Part shown: positions 34,375 through 47,173 of the stretch, piece by piece
Layout: every line of letters begins with the position of its first letter
How positions within the stretch are numbered: the first letter of the stretch is position 1
From: Saururus chinensis
Taxonomy: Eukaryota > Streptophyta > Magnoliopsida > Piperales > Saururaceae
NCBI GenBank assembly: GCA_035235625.1
Contig: CP141146.1
Span: 23,492,501 to 23,556,500 of the forward strand
DNA: 64,000 nucleotides
Reading direction: 5' to 3'
Notes under the pieces: generated by a model
What the model was told of the DNA's origin: nothing
The model's input: the letters and a program-made list of their open reading frames with translations, nothing else
Databases searched by the model: none
Position numbers and translations under genes: made by a program

Positions 34375-36800
34375 AGAGAGGGAGGAAGAGAGATAGAGGA
34401 GAGGAGAGGGAGGGGTTAGAGAGGAAGAAAGAGAGGGAGGAATAGAGAGAGAGGAGAGGAGAGAGAGGGGAGAGAGAGAAAGGAGAGGGGAGAGATGAAG
34501 AGAGAGAGAGAGAGGAAGAGAGAGGGAGGGAGAGAGAGAGAGAGGAGAAAGCAGAGGGAAGAGAAGAGAGAGCAAAGGAGAGAGAGGGAAGAGAGAGGAA
34601 AAGAGAGGGAGAGAGATAGAGGAAGAGAGAGAGGAGTCAGGAAGAGAGAGAGAGAGAGAGGAAGAGAGAGAGAGATGAGAGATAGAGAAGAAACAGGAAG
34701 AAGGGAGGAAAAAAGTTTTAATTATAAATTATTTTTAAACATTTAAAAAAATAAAAAAAGGTATTGTAGTAAAGGTTAATAATATGCGTCGCTACTATCT
34801 TAGGGTAGTAGCGACGCATACTGGTATGGGTCGCTACTATACAAGGTAGTAGCGACGCATACCAATATGTGTCACTACTACAAATTTTTGTAAAATAATT
34901 GAAGTAAAAGAGAAAAGGGAGAGAGAGAAGAGAGAGAGAGAGGGAGGAAGAGAGGGAGGAGAGGAGAGATAGGGGAGAGAGAAAGGGGAGAGAGAGGGAG
35001 AGAGGGATAAAGAGAGAGAGGAGAGGAGAGACAGGGAGAGAGAGAGAGAGAGAGGAGAGGGTAGAAAGAGGGAGAGAGAGAGAGAGAGGAGAGGAGAGGG
35101 GAGACAGAGGAAAAGAGAGAGGAAGAGAGTGAGGAGAGAGAAAAGAGAGAGAGAGGAAGAGAGAGAGGAGAGAGAAAAGAGAGAGGGAGGAAGAGAGAGA
35201 GGGGGAAGAGAGGGAGAGAGGAAGAAAAAGAGGAAGAATGAGAGAGGAGACAAGAAGAGAGAGAGAGAGAAGAGAGAGAGAGAAAGAAAGAGGGGAGAGA
35301 GTGGGGAGGAAATTTTTTATTATAAATTATTTTAAACATTTTTAAAAATAAAAAAAATATTTAGTAGCGACACATAATCATATGCGTCGCTACTAGTAGT
35401 GACGCATAACCCTTTGTGTTGCTACTACCTTGTGTAGTAGCAATGCATACTATTATGCGTCACTACTATAACTCTTTTTTAAAATTAAATAAAAGATATA
35501 AAAGGAAAAGAGGAGAGAGAGAACATAGAGAGAGGGAGGAAGAGAGAGAGGAGAGGAGAGAGAGGGGAGAGAGAAGGAGAGACAGGAAGGGGGAGAGAGG
35601 GAGAAAGAGAGAGAGAGAGAGAGAGAGGAGAGGAGCGAGAGGGGAAAGAGAGGGAGAGAGTGAGAGAGAGATAGGAGACATGAAGAGGGAGAGGGAGTGA
35701 GAGGAAGAGAGAGTGAAAGAGGGGAGAGAGGGTAGAGAGAGAGATGAGAGAGAGAGAGAAGAGAGAGAAAGTGGGGAGGAATAAAATTTAATTATAAATT
35801 ATTTTTTAACATTTAAAAAAATAAAAAATTGTATTCGCTACTAGATAGTAGCGATGCATAACCGTACGAATGCGTTGCTACTATGTAAAACTAACGCATA
35901 CCGGTATGCATCGCTACTACCGTGCATAGTAACAATGTATACTATTATTCAGCACTACTACAAATTTTTTTTTAAAATTAAATATAAGAGATAAAAGGGA
36001 GAGAGAGGAGAGAGAAAAGAGGAGAGAGAAAAGATGGAGAGAGTGAGGAAGAGAGAGAGAGAGAGAAGAGGAGAGAGAGGGGAGAGAGAAAAGAGGAGAG
36101 AGAGAAGAGTGAGAGAGGGAGGAAAGGAGAGAGAAAGAGGGGAGAGAGAGATAGACGAAAGGAAAAAACATTAGTTTTTGTAAATTACTTTTTAGCTTTT
36201 TAAAAAAATATAAATGTATAGTAGGGACACATAATCATATGCGTCACTACTACCTTAGGGTATTAGCAATGCATACCCGTAGACGCATACCAGTATGTCG
36301 CTACTACCATGTGTAGTAGCGACACATAATGTTATGCATCGATACTACAATTTAAAAAAAAATTAAATAAAAGAGAGAAAAGGGAGTGAAACGAGAGAGG
36401 AAGGAGGAGAGAGAGAGGGAGGAAGAGAGAGAGAAGAGAGGGAGAGAGAAAGAGGAGAGGGAGAGAGAGGGGAGAAAGAAAAAGGAGAGGAAGAGGAAGA
36501 GAGAGAGGAAGAGGGAGAGAGGAGAGGAGAGGAGTGAGGGGAGAGAGAGGAAGAGAGAGAGGAGGGAGAGTGAGGAGGGAGAGAGAGTAAGGAGAGAGTG
36601 AAGAGATAGAGATGAGAGAGAGAGGGAGAGGGAAGAGAGAGAATTATTTTTTTAATAAAAATTATTTTAAAAAATTTAAGAAATAAAATATAATCTTAAT
36701 CACTACGCATATGGTATGAGTCACTATTATCTTTATTTAGTAGCAATGCATACTTATGTGTTGCTAGTAACTAGCATATTAGTGACACATATATTATACG
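34375..36800. repeat. Macro-repeat array, right part
   Basis: GA tracts at about 34375-34715, 34910-35310, 35495-35780, 35990-36160 and 36370-36640 alternate with spacers carrying the same AT-rich block and the inverted pair TAGTAGCGACGCATA/TATGCGTCGCTACTA. Arg/Glu and Ser/Leu frames are products of the simple repeats. Confidence 0.8.
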
Positions 36801-36821
36801 TTGCTAATACTCAATTTTTTT

Positions 36822-37280
36822 CCACCCATGCGGGCAAAATTTTAACCTTGCGCGCAAAAATTCGCCCTTGCGGTTATTTAACCCCCCACCATCACCCCTG
36901 CTGTGCCGCCGGCCGACCTCTCCCCTACGGCTCTGCCCCCCTCAACTAGCCGGCCCCCTCCACAGTCGCCGTCCCCCCACCCTTCTGTCTCTGCACCAGT
37001 CCTGCCCCTCCATCACCTGCTTCTCCCTTCTCCTTGCTCAGGCCGTGCCCCACCGCAGCCCACCTCCTTGTTCCGGCCAGAGGCCACCGGAGCCCTCCCT
37101 CCCCCTTCCCCTCCATCCCCCTTCTTCTTTTGCGCTGGCCGCTTCTAGCCAGATCCCTCCGTCCGCCCTTCCCCTTCTTCTCTCCCTCTCCCTTCTTCTT
37201 CGCTCCGGCCGCCATCGGCCAGAGCCTCCCTCTTCTTGTCCCCCTCTCCCTTCTTCTCCTCTTAGGCCGCAATCGGTCAG
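36822..37280. other. GC-rich block with palindrome and TATA-like edge
   Basis: The left edge (36822-36886) contains GCGGGCAAAATTTTAACC, GCGCGCAAAAATTCGCCC and TTATTTAACCCCCC, whose complement reads GGGGGG-TTAAATAA-(N)-GGGCGAA, the same order as at 50674-50742. The rest is Pro-rich in several frames with no recognised domain. Confidence 0.5.
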
Positions 37281-37847
37281 AGCAGGTGTTTTTTTAATTA
37301 TTTTGTATATTAGCGTTGCTTTAAAAGTGTTACTACATAAATTTTTTTATTTTATCATTTTATATTAGTGACGCTTTATAAGTGTCACTAATAATTTTTT
37401 ATTTTTTATATTTTTTTTCTTTTTTCATTAACAACGCTTATATAAGCGTCACTAATAACTATATTTTATTTTTTAATTTCACAAAATTAATAGTCGACAA
37501 TTACTTTTAATTTTTTTCAAAATATTTTAATATTAGCGACGCATAAAGAACGTCGCTAATAATAATTATTAGCGACGTAAGTTTGTATGCTTCGCTAATA
37601 ATATATTATTTGTGACGCTCGTTTATGCATTGTAAAAAAGGTTGATTTTAGAGGCATAATTATAAGTGTTGCTAATATTGCACTATTAGCGACATTTTTG
37701 TTTATGCGTCACTAAATAGTAGTAGCGACTAGACTTTTTCGACGCTTATGGCGATGCTTTTTATGCGTCGTTAATAGTCATTAGCGATGCGTATGAGTCT
37801 ATTAGCGATGCATAAAAACATCACTTATAGTCCATTTTGTTGTAGTG
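37281..37847. repeat. Right subterminal array and CACTA terminus
   Basis: Many copies of TATTAGCGACGC/GCGTCGCTAATA occur in both orientations, ending TCCATTTTGTTGTAGTG at 37847. The last 80 bp are absent from the related end at 62270-62370. Confidence 0.85.
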
Positions 37848-38399
37848 TTGAGTATGTGATGTGTTTTCATAATCTTATATATGTCATTCATCCTTGAATT
37901 GTTCTCTTCATGAAACTTTCATATGCATCTTCTACAATTGGTCGTGCATACAAGTCAATGGAATATGCCAATACACAAATTCTAAACTAACAACATTGAG
38001 GAGCAAGACACGGACCCTCAATGTCTCAACAAGTGAAGGGAAGAAGGTTGAGCTAACCATGGGAGAGAAGAGGAAGGGATGGCCCGTAGGGATGAAACTT
38101 TTATTGTAAAAATGTGGGTTAAGGAAAGAAAATTTTAGGCCTAATCTTAAGTCCGAGACTAAAATTAATAGGCTCGTCTTTAATTAGACCGGCTAGGGCC
38201 AAGAGGCTTAAAGCCTACAAACCTATTCGGCCTGACCTTAAATAACAAAAAGATTATTTTCAATTAGGTAGATAATAAGTATAATTTATATATTATTTTA
38301 CCTTTAATTATTCTATTTTCTAGTCCCATTTAAGAGTTAATATAGGTTAAAGAATTAGAAATTAAATTTAATTAGGTTAGAAAAAGCTTCTATGATATT
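37848..38399. other. Intergenic, nothing recognised
   Basis: AT-rich single-copy-looking DNA after the CACTA terminus, with no supported gene. Confidence 0.4.
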
Positions 38400-39440
38400 T
38401 TGAATTAAATTGGCATATTTTGCAGATTTTTCATTGGCGTTCGAACGGCCTCACTTACAATTCGAACGGGATAACACAATTTTGAAGAAAATTCAGTTTA
38501 AGCATTCGAACGGGCATGCAGGGCATTTGATCAGGATAACGCACAGTTTCCTTATTTCAGCCAATTTCGAGTCTTTTTCATATTGGACTCCTTCCTACAG
38601 ATCTTATGCCTATATAAAGACATATTTGGCTCGAAATTGGGGGTTAGCAAGTAGATTTTCTGAAGAGAAGAAGGAAGAAGAAGATGGAGAAAAACTCAAA
38701 GCTTTTAATGGAGATTCAAGTGCTTTCTTCTACCATGGAAGGCTAAACTTTTCTTTTACTTAGTAGTTGATGATGATATAGATAAGTTTCAGTTTCTTTT
38801 ATTTTTAATTTAGATCTCAATTGTAAATTATGACAATTCTATGATAAGGATTTCCTTTTTAATGGAAGAGCTTTTCATGTTTATTCAAATCTATGTTGAT
38901 TTATTGTCTTATAGATGATAGATTGATGTGGTTTTGATATTTGCATCAATTCTAATTTCTGTGATTTAGATGAGATGGTCATGCAATAGTTTTAATGTTC
39001 AGATAATTAAGGACTTGGATGAGTTATACTAAGATTAGACGGGTTATGCCTATAGCTATTTAATGTAGATGATTCGTGCTATTGTCAAAGATAGTTCATG
39101 CCATGGAAGTTAATTAATGATTCTTTCTGAAGTAATTATAGCTTGTAGCTGAGAATACTTGTTCATATTCACACTAGATTTAGATTAAAAGTTAAGAAAT
39201 TGTTATGGTTCTATAGTGAATTCGATTTTCTAAGTAAATTCTATCATATTAATCTCTTATTTTTAAACTAGTTTATTTCTTTCGTTTGCTTAATTTAAGT
39301 TTAAGTTCTTTCTAGTTTTTAATCATCAAATTCGTTTTTAGATTTAGTAATAATTGATCCGTCCCTGAGGTTCGATAACCGTTAGATACTTATCCTAGTA
39401 CAATTACCTTGTATACTTGTAAAGGGTTTAATTATAAACG
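38400..39440 (+). mobile_element. Probable LTR/leader remnant of a Ty3/gypsy (Tat/Athila-like) element
   Basis: A TATAAAGA box (38613) is followed by a leader-like region and, near 39359, by CCGTCCCTGAGGTTCGATAACC, a motif type often seen close to the 3' end of long plant gypsy LTRs. No coding domains are present and the ends are not defined, so the assignment rests on that motif and general layout. The 117-residue open frame at 38410-38763 shows no domain and is not called a gene. Confidence 0.3.
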
Positions 39441-39649
39441 ATCAATAGATATTTCCTTTAGGTAAAAAGTTAGGAGAAATGAAGAAATATATATATTTTA
39501 AAGAAGTTTAGTGGATTCCAAATTTGCAAAGTCAATTGTATTGATAGTGAATGATCATGCATAAAGGCCAAATGCCTATGATCTTGTACTCACCTAAAAG
39601 TCATGAACTTTATTTTTCTTTCATACACTAAAAAATAACTTAGCCTTAG

Positions 39650-40700
39650 CCCACCATAACCCGACCCGGTCTCAGCACTAATAACGTGGCCAAAGTAAAA
39701 AGCTGGCCGGTGTCAAAGAGCACGGGATGTAGGAATTATTAATTAACAAGGCGTGAGTATGTATATATTAATAATTACGCGTCTATTACTTTCTCAGATA
39801 GCGGCTGAATTTTAGATCTCAGCCTAATCAACCCATGGAAAGTAATCAAATACCGGAAACGCTCTGGTCACAAGCACGAGCATGGAAATTAGAAAAAAGA
39901 CCTGTTTTTGTTTTGGGTGCGTCGAGTCGTTCGCTGTACGAGGGATCATAATTTGTCTCAAATAGTCACATGTTGTACTTCTTTTTGTCTCTGTGAGCAG
40001 GAGCGCATTCCCTAACATCTATTCCTTTAAGGAACTTAAATGAAAATCCGCTGAAAGAATTCACGTGGACATGTCTTTGACAAAATTTGATTGAATAATG
40101 AAATAGTTCCTTGTCGCAGCCATGGCCGGTGCGCACGAGACAAATTTGGCAGTCAACTTCTTTTTCCCCCCAAGAGATTGCATTTGATCAAAGTGTCCAA
40201 GAATGTTGAGGGAATCCGTGTGTTTGGCTTTCATAGTAGACAAGTCCATAGTACGTTTAATTATTTCCCCTATTTTATCCCCACAGAGGAATAAAAGTAT
40301 TGAGTGATACATATTGCACTGTAGTATATATGATATGGGTAATTTACTTATTGATGCATTCATGCACAATGAGATGCACTTAAAAGTATTGATCTCATCC
40401 AAATTTTTAATCAAATGGTCAAATTCTATGTTATGTTGTTTTTTTCAAAAATAAAACAAGAATTCAGATATGAATAAGACAAGTATAGCGGATAAGTCTG
40501 CTTGGCTATTCATAAAATAAGGGCATTTGATGTAAATAGGCTCCAACTCTTATGTATTTACACAAATTTGTACTACTCTTACTTAGTAATAAAAATAAAC
40601 TTATACACATGGCTACACATGCTGCATGAAATGACCCAACTACTACCTTACTCTATTCTTCTTCTACTTTATCTCTAGCAACCCACCTGACACCTTCCCT
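39650..40700. repeat. MYB-upstream segment, present three times in the window
   Basis: This segment matches 62371-63430 in the same orientation. Its central part also matches 47449-48045 in inverted orientation. Shared blocks include GCATTTGATCAAAGTGTCC (40178) and CGGAAACGCTCTGGTCACAAG (39854). It lies about 1 kb upstream of the MYB gene, and since this copy lacks adjoining CACTA DNA it may be the source. Confidence 0.8.
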
Positions 40701-41526
40701 ACCTCTCCTTGTAGCGTAATTAATGACATTTTTTAACATGGGAGCTATGTTAAATTTTTATTTTTCATTATTTACACGTTTCAAACTTAAAAAATAAACT
40801 TACAACATCTTTAACTACTTAAAATTAATAATAAGTTTTATTTTTACAACACCCAAGAAACTGCAAACTTACATGGATAGTGGCAATAACAGGGCATAAC
40901 TAGTTCAAGTAGGTTGCTGGAGATGAAATTGAAAAAAATAGGGTGGCGGTAGTTTTGTCATTTAATGTCACATATGTAGCCTTTCACATTTATGTAAGTC
41001 TATTTGTATTAGTAGGTAAGACATACACATTTGTCAATACTTAGAGTTGGAGTCTATTACGTAGAATGGCCTAAAATTAATGATTGAACTGATATAGGAA
41101 TTCTTATATGTTATAAAGCTTTAAGTGACCAAAAAATGTAAACATGTGAGTTTCCATCATTTTCCCTTAAATAACAAGTACAATATAACAATTCATCCCA
41201 TTTGATATGGGTCCGTCAGTATCCACCTGGAACCGATACGGTCTCCCCTTGTCCTGATTCCCCCTCCTTTCTTGTATGCATGGAATTGAAACTTATGCAA
41301 TTATAGAGTACTCCATGTCTCCTTATTTTCCTTTCTGAACGTTTTGAAGCTGTCCTTTTCATGGGTCAAAGAATGTGATAAATGACTCCAGGCGGTGTCA
41401 CCTTCATAGGAACACGGCATTATTATATATAGTACTCCATGTGTGTTCATTTGGTTTCATAGTCTTATATAATTAGTATCTCGGAAAGACTCTCAGCTGG
41501 GCTATGTGAAAGCATATTGTGCAAAA
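40701..41526 (+). promoter_or_regulatory. MYB upstream region with TATA-like box at 41420-41431
   Basis: TATTATATATAG lies about 100 bp before the MYB start codon and is the best TATA candidate. An ATG at 41506 in frame would add seven residues, but the family start at 41527 is preferred. No other element is clear. Confidence 0.35.
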
Positions 41527-42728
41527 ATGGTTAGAGCTCCATGCTGCGATAAGGTAGGGCTCAAGAAAGGAGCTTGGACTAAAGAAGAAGATCAAATATT
41601 GAAATCTTATGTTGAAAAACATGGTTCCGGGTACTGGCAGATCCTACCCAAGAAGGCAGGTGAGCAGCAAGTTCACAAATTGGTTACCTTCATTCTGATT
41701 TTAGTTAATTGGCAAACACTTTGCAGTAGTAAACAGTAGACAGGAAAAAAATTTATATGTATTCTCATATTCAGTCTCTTCTGTAAAAATTGTTCTGCAA
41801 TTCAGGCCTGTTAAGGTGTGGGAAGAGCTGCAGATTCAGGTGGACAAACTATTTGCAGCCAGACGTCAAATTAAGAAATTATAGCAGGGAGGAGGAAGAA
41901 TCTATACTCAAACTTACATGCTAAATTTGGCAATAGGTTCAACTTTCATCTGAATTCTAGAAGAAAGCATTTTGAGTCACTTTACAAAGATTGCACGTCC
42001 TCAATTTTCCATAGACCTAAAAGTATCTTTTTGATCTACTGAATGACTTGTGCCCAATTATTAAAATTTCTTGACTGTAAAAGAAGTTCAGTTAGTGTCC
42101 TCTAAAGAAGAGAGAAACCATTGATTGAGGCCTCTTTATGAAACTGATAAGCTATAATCATTGAGCTATGTGAAACCAAGACCTTCCTCAATCTCGTAAC
42201 TGTTTTCTTGATATGATTTGCAGATGGTCACAAATAGCAGCAATGCTGCCAGGAAGAACAGACAATGAGATTAAGAACGTATGGCACACCCACCTCAAGA
42301 AACGCCAGAAGCAAAGCACAGTTCCACTGGAAGGATCAAGCGCCCACCTTGAACCAGTGCCCAACCCTGACATTCCAACCAAAAATACCAACTGGGCCTC
42401 AAAGCTGGAATTGTGGGAATTCGATTCAATGATCACTGACAGTCATAGCTTGTCAGATCATAACACCAGTCATGTGTCTGATATAAGCAGCTGGATCAGT
42501 TCGGTACAAACAGTAGAACCAGAAGTTACCGGCATACAGGCGGATTTCCTTTCGGTATCAGCACAACAGGCTCACCAAGTGCAACTTTTTCAATCTCTGC
42601 AGGTTGGAGAAGTACCTAGATTCTCAAGAGAGCATTATCATAATCCGGATTATTACAATAGTAATGACGATGACCTCTCAAACTTTTGGATGAACATTCT
42701 AATGAAACTGGATGAGCTACCAAAATGA
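41527..42728 (+). CDS. R2R3-MYB transcription factor, frame broken in exon 2
   Basis: Exons are 41527-41659, 41806-41936 and 42224-42728 with GT..AG introns at the classic R2R3-MYB positions. R2 starts [20 protein letters not shown]; exon 2 encodes [20 protein letters not shown]; exon 3 completes R3 with [20 protein letters not shown] followed by [11 protein letters not shown]. The DNA-contact helices and conserved Trp residues are present. R3 has Tyr (RNYSREEE) in place of the first Trp/Phe. The [10 protein letters not shown] end fits MYB13/14/15 or MYB58/63-like subgroups. Exon 2 is 131 nt where the family has 130: an extra A near 41916 brings a stop at 41922-41924, which would leave 83 residues. 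Without it the product would be 255 residues. It may be a recent pseudogene, an allele or an assembly error. Confidence 0.85.
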
Positions 42729-43599
42729 CAGCGAAAATAGTCTTTTGTGTTGGTGTAAGTAGGTAGAGATGAAGAAGGATGCAATAATGAAAGGGTGAAA
42801 ATTTTATTTGAAAAGAAATATAGAAGGGGATGATTTTGTTATTATTGAAATTGAAGAGATAAGGTTTCTAAAGTTCATAAATTTCTTAATTGTTACCTTT
42901 CTCCGTTAACTCAATTTCAATAGAAAAGAAGTATAGAAGGGGATGATCTTAATAAACGTCAACTCAATTTCACCTTTCTCCATTAACTCTCTTATTTAGT
43001 AATATCTCAACTTAATAAGCTTTGTTCTTTCATGAAAGATGGTTTTTTTGTCATTAAATGGGCTAACATGTCACAAAATTCAATTGTTGGGTATGGCCGC
43101 TCAAACTCAAGTTTTTTTAGAATTCTTCTTAACCAAACTACTTTACATAATACACTTGAATATGAAATATACTATTACTTAACTTCCCAATAAAAAATTG
43201 TAATTAGAATTGGTTCTTCTTGTTAATTCTGTACCTTAGTAGTTATTGCAAAGAAGAAAACTTACAGAAAGTCAAGAACTTGAAGCTTGAATCATGCGTT
43301 GAATATTCTATCCTTAAGGCATAATTACGCCCACCCTAATAGTGCTTTGAATTACTTGGTAGTCTGTCTCCCAAGATAAGACGATCCCCTACACAGTGTA
43401 GAAGCACCTTCACTCAGCATATGTAGCGAACCACTATTATGTAATCACTCTCACGGAAAGACTGTAGGAAAATCCAATTTTTGATGATGGAGAAAAAGGT
43501 TTTTTAGTGTTTTATATAACACAGAAGAAATCTTGTTGAAGACAACTTGTCTCATTCAAACATACATGTCAGCTTATTAATATACATATTTGGGTTAAG
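42729..43599. other. 3' flank of the MYB gene
   Basis: AT-rich. A segment with TATAGAAGGGGATGAT is repeated at about 42825 and 42935. No further gene is recognised. Confidence 0.4.
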
Positions 43600-43972
43600 A
43601 GAAAATCGGACCTATCTTGGGTTAAGAGAAAATCAAATGAATTTGTTTTAAAAATAATTATCTTGTTAAGCTAACCCAACACAACCCGGTAGGCCATGCG
43701 TGTGAGCCAAGCACAACCAAATTGTGCTAAGTCGGCCGGAGAAAAGGCAAGCGCATGTGGGTTAGCCCACCTAGGTGTGCATAGGTCCAACATGTATTTC
43801 CCCCACAAAAGTAGGGTGGCCTAATGGCCTATCTTGAAATGCCAAACTTTAGCCTTATATATCAACACCATCTCCATCTTCTAGGTATTGTCGGACTATT
43901 CATAACCTTCATAACCAATTCACATATGTGTTCTCCTTCACATGAAAGTCAATTTTAACCCACTTTCTAACA
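43600..43972 (-). mobile_element. 3' LTR of a Ty1/copia element
   Basis: On the minus strand a polypurine tract (TGTGGGGGAT) is followed at 43972 by TGTTAGAAAGTGGG, the LTR start. Farther on it shares a GGTGTTGATATATAAGG TATA-type block with the solo LTR at 54135-54542, so both belong to one family. The distal boundary is approximate. Confidence 0.6.
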
Positions 43973-46870
43973 ATCCCCCACATAAATAAAAATTAGTTGG
44001 ATAACTATTCAAAATAATGCAGATAAAACGTGAGAGAAAAATATTAAAAAGTTTATGCTTGGAGGAAATGTAGTTTTTGGCTATAAACCTTCTTTTTTGA
44101 AAACTATTGAGTCTACTAACTAATCGGTGAATGTGATATCTTTAACTAGTCAACTATTTGTGTAAACCAAGACAGTAAAATTCTCACACTCACTTCTTAG
44201 ACACAATGTGGTTCTCATTATTATGATTATTTCAGCCCTAAACAAACCTTATTTTTATGAGTGCTCTAGAAAATTCAGCATTAAAATTCTTATAGAAGTA
44301 GCCCCTTTACACTCATATAAGGAATTCTTATTATGATGATCCTATCATACTCCATTTGAATTAATTCAAGCTATAAGAATTATTAAAAGCAATGCTTATC
44401 CTAATTAACTTTGTAGGCATCACTATCTCATCATAGAAATGGGACAAGAAGTTATCTCAATAGTGAGTCTCCTTGAATCCCCCATAATTCGGTTATCTCT
44501 TTGAACCTAAATCTTGTGATCTCCAGTCAAATAGGTTGGGTTTTCATTATGGTGACTCTTAATACAAAGGATTTAAGCCCATTCTCCTTGATGAACTTTT
44601 CACTTTCTCTTTAGTCAAACTCTTAGTAAGTAGATCTGCAATATTATTTTTTAACCTTACATACATAATGAAAATGATTCCACTAGAGAGCAATTGTTTT
44701 CTGGTATTATGTCTCCAACGTATATGTTGAGACTTATTATTATACAAATTACTTTGTGTTATGCATATAGCTGATTTGCTATTTCAATTGATGTAAATAG
44801 GTAGCACAGGCTCCCCCCATATTGTTATATCCTTTGAAAAATGATGAAGCCACTCAATTTCTTCGTCTTTTCTATCAAGTGCAATAAATTAAAATTCCAT
44901 TGTGGATCTTGCTAAAGATGTTTATTTAGAGGATTTTTAATACATTGTCACCTTCAAGAGTAAAGACATACCCACTTATGAATTTTGAGTCTTTTATATC
45001 ATATATTCAGTTTACATCACAGTAACCTTCTAGTATTGGTAGATATCTTGTATAATGTAATCTATAGTTAAAGGTATATTTTAGATATATAAGAATCTTA
45101 ACTACAACCTTACAGTGGTCTGCCCCTAGGTTGTTATTATATCTACTTAGTTTACTTACTGAGTATGCAATGTCTAGTCTCATACAATTGATTATGTAAT
45201 TGAGACTGTCAATTATTTGGGAATATTGTAATTGTGATATACTTTCACCAATGTTTTGTTTAAGTGTAATGTTACATCCATAGGTGCTCTCACGGGACAA
45301 TTATCATTCTTATTAAATTTATCTGAAATTTTTTCAATTTAATGAGATTGAGATAATAATTATCAATCAGATATTTTAGCGATTTTAATCCCTAGTATAA
45401 TATCTACAACACCTATATTTTCTTAGTATCTTTAATGATTTTATCATTACTACCAATAATGAACATATCATTCACATATAGGCATACAATAACATAACTA
45501 GGTCTCTCTTTGACATAAACATATTTGTCACATTTACTTATTTTGAATTCATTTGACATTATCATTTTGTCAAAAATTTTATATCACTACTTTGGTGGCT
45601 TCTTTAAGCCCTTAGAGGGATTTAACAAGTCTAAATATTTTTTTTTCTTAACTTGGTATAATAAACCCTTCAAGTTGTTGGTTATATATTTTCTTATTCA
45701 AGTCACTATTCAAGAATGAGGTTTTCACATTCATTTGATGTATTTTAAGATTATACAAAGCAACAATAGCGATTAACATCTTAGTGAAAGTTATCCTCGT
45801 GACTAGTGAATATATATTAAGTAATTTTGACATTTTTTTTATTTTTATCCTTTGATAACAAGTTTAATTTTATATTTTTAAATTGATCCATCGGCCTTTT
45901 TTTTCTTCTTGAATATCCACTTATATCGTAGAGGTTTACTTCATAGTAAAAGATTCACCAAATTACAAGTATGATTTTGCATAATTGATTCAATTTTATC
46001 ATTTATAACATCTTTCCAATATTGTGCTTAGAAGAGTACATGATTTTCTTAAAGCTTTAAGGCTCATTTTCTAACAAATAATTCAGAAAATCTAGACGAA
46101 TGGATTTTGATGTTCTAGCATGTTTGATACATGTAGGTTCATCATCTTCTCCCTCTTAATCATCACTATTGTTTTATACAACATCTAAAGTTCTTTTAAG
46201 ATAACTTTACTTCTTTGTAGAATTACACAGAAAAATATGTTAAATAAATAAAAAAGAACTCTTAGATTCAATTATAGTATTAACATTTACATCAGTAATC
46301 TCCTATCTATGAGCAAGAAAGTTATATGTACTAATGTTATTGGCATAACCGATGAATACATAATTAATCATTTTTTATCCTATCTTCATCCTTTTAGGAT
46401 AAGAGATTGCCACTTCAACCAAACACACCTACACTTTTAAAAATTTGTAAGAAGGCTTTCGACCTTTCCATAATTCATATAGTATCTTAAAAGTTTTCTT
46501 ATTAGGTATTTTGTTGATAATATAATTTTTTTATAGGGTAAACAAGAACTTATTAACATGATAGTTATCATCTCTTTGAAAGTTCTATTTTTTTGTTCAA
46601 CAAGTCTATTTTATTAAGATAAATAGGGTGTTGTAGTTTGGTGTATAATACTATGTTGTTAACATAATTCACCAAAAAATGATTCATATTCCCCACCACT
46701 ATCACTCTTTCAAACTTAAATTTTCTTGCTAGGTTAATTCTCAACGTCTGCCTATAGCCTCATCCTTGCTTCTCAGCAAATATATATAAGAATATCAAGT
46801 GCAATCATTAGTAGATATAATAAAGTACTTTTTACCTCCTCTTGCTTGAACAAATTTTAGGTTATATACA
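43973..46870 (-). mobile_element. Broken Ty1/copia polyprotein remnant
   Basis: The minus strand carries reverse-transcriptase sequence near 45833-45648 (VTRITFTKMLIAIVALYN and IHQMNVKTSFLNSDL). At 45300-45007 it carries the reverse transcriptase-RNase H junction region, and at 44747-44559 the RNase H tail (RLKNNIADLLTKSLTKEK), in Ty1/copia order. Integrase-like traces extend to about 46870. The element is a fossil with many breaks, its 5' LTR is not seen, and its left part is replaced by the membrin-derived segment at 46905. Confidence 0.75.
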
Positions 46871-46904
46871 TCGTTGTGAATTAATTCAAGAGGTTCATTA
46901 CTTT

Positions 46905-47133
46905 TCTTCTATTCTTCTATTATACCAGCAGCAAGTTCACCTACTGTAAGCTCACCTTGCACCAGCCTTTCAGCTTGGTTTCAGGTCCTCATTATCTATT
47001 GTAAGCTCACCTTAATGTACTTTTTTAATTATCAGCTGCAATTCCGCAAACAACTTGGTTTCCGGTCCTCCTTACCTTAGTTGTATTCTTCTAGTTATTA
47101 TTTATTTTTTAACTTAGAACTCTTAAAAATATT

Positions 47134-47173
<40 letters not shown>

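Larger units (their letters stand above)
21015..37847. mobile_element. CACTA-derived complex with nested elements
   Basis: The right end at 37835-37847 is TTTTGTTGTAGTG, the complement of the CACTACAACAAAA terminus of CACTA transposons. Inward lie arrays of TAGCGACGC/GCGTCGCTA subterminal repeats, GC-rich blocks (23380-24110 and 36890-37280) and long GA/CT tracts. No left CACTA terminus was found: the complex begins in GA repeats next to the LTR copy at 21014. A complete CACTA element (26369-29042) and a hAT element (29861-34366) are nested inside. No CACTA transposase coding sequence is visible, so the complex is non-autonomous. Confidence 0.7.

Noticed and set aside
38410-38763. 117-residue open frame
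   Set aside because: No recognisable domain, and it lies in what looks like a retroelement LTR or leader region.
40091-40294. Short open frames repeated in three copies (67-117 residues)
   Set aside because: They recur only because the DNA segment is duplicated, and they show no domain or frame conservation.
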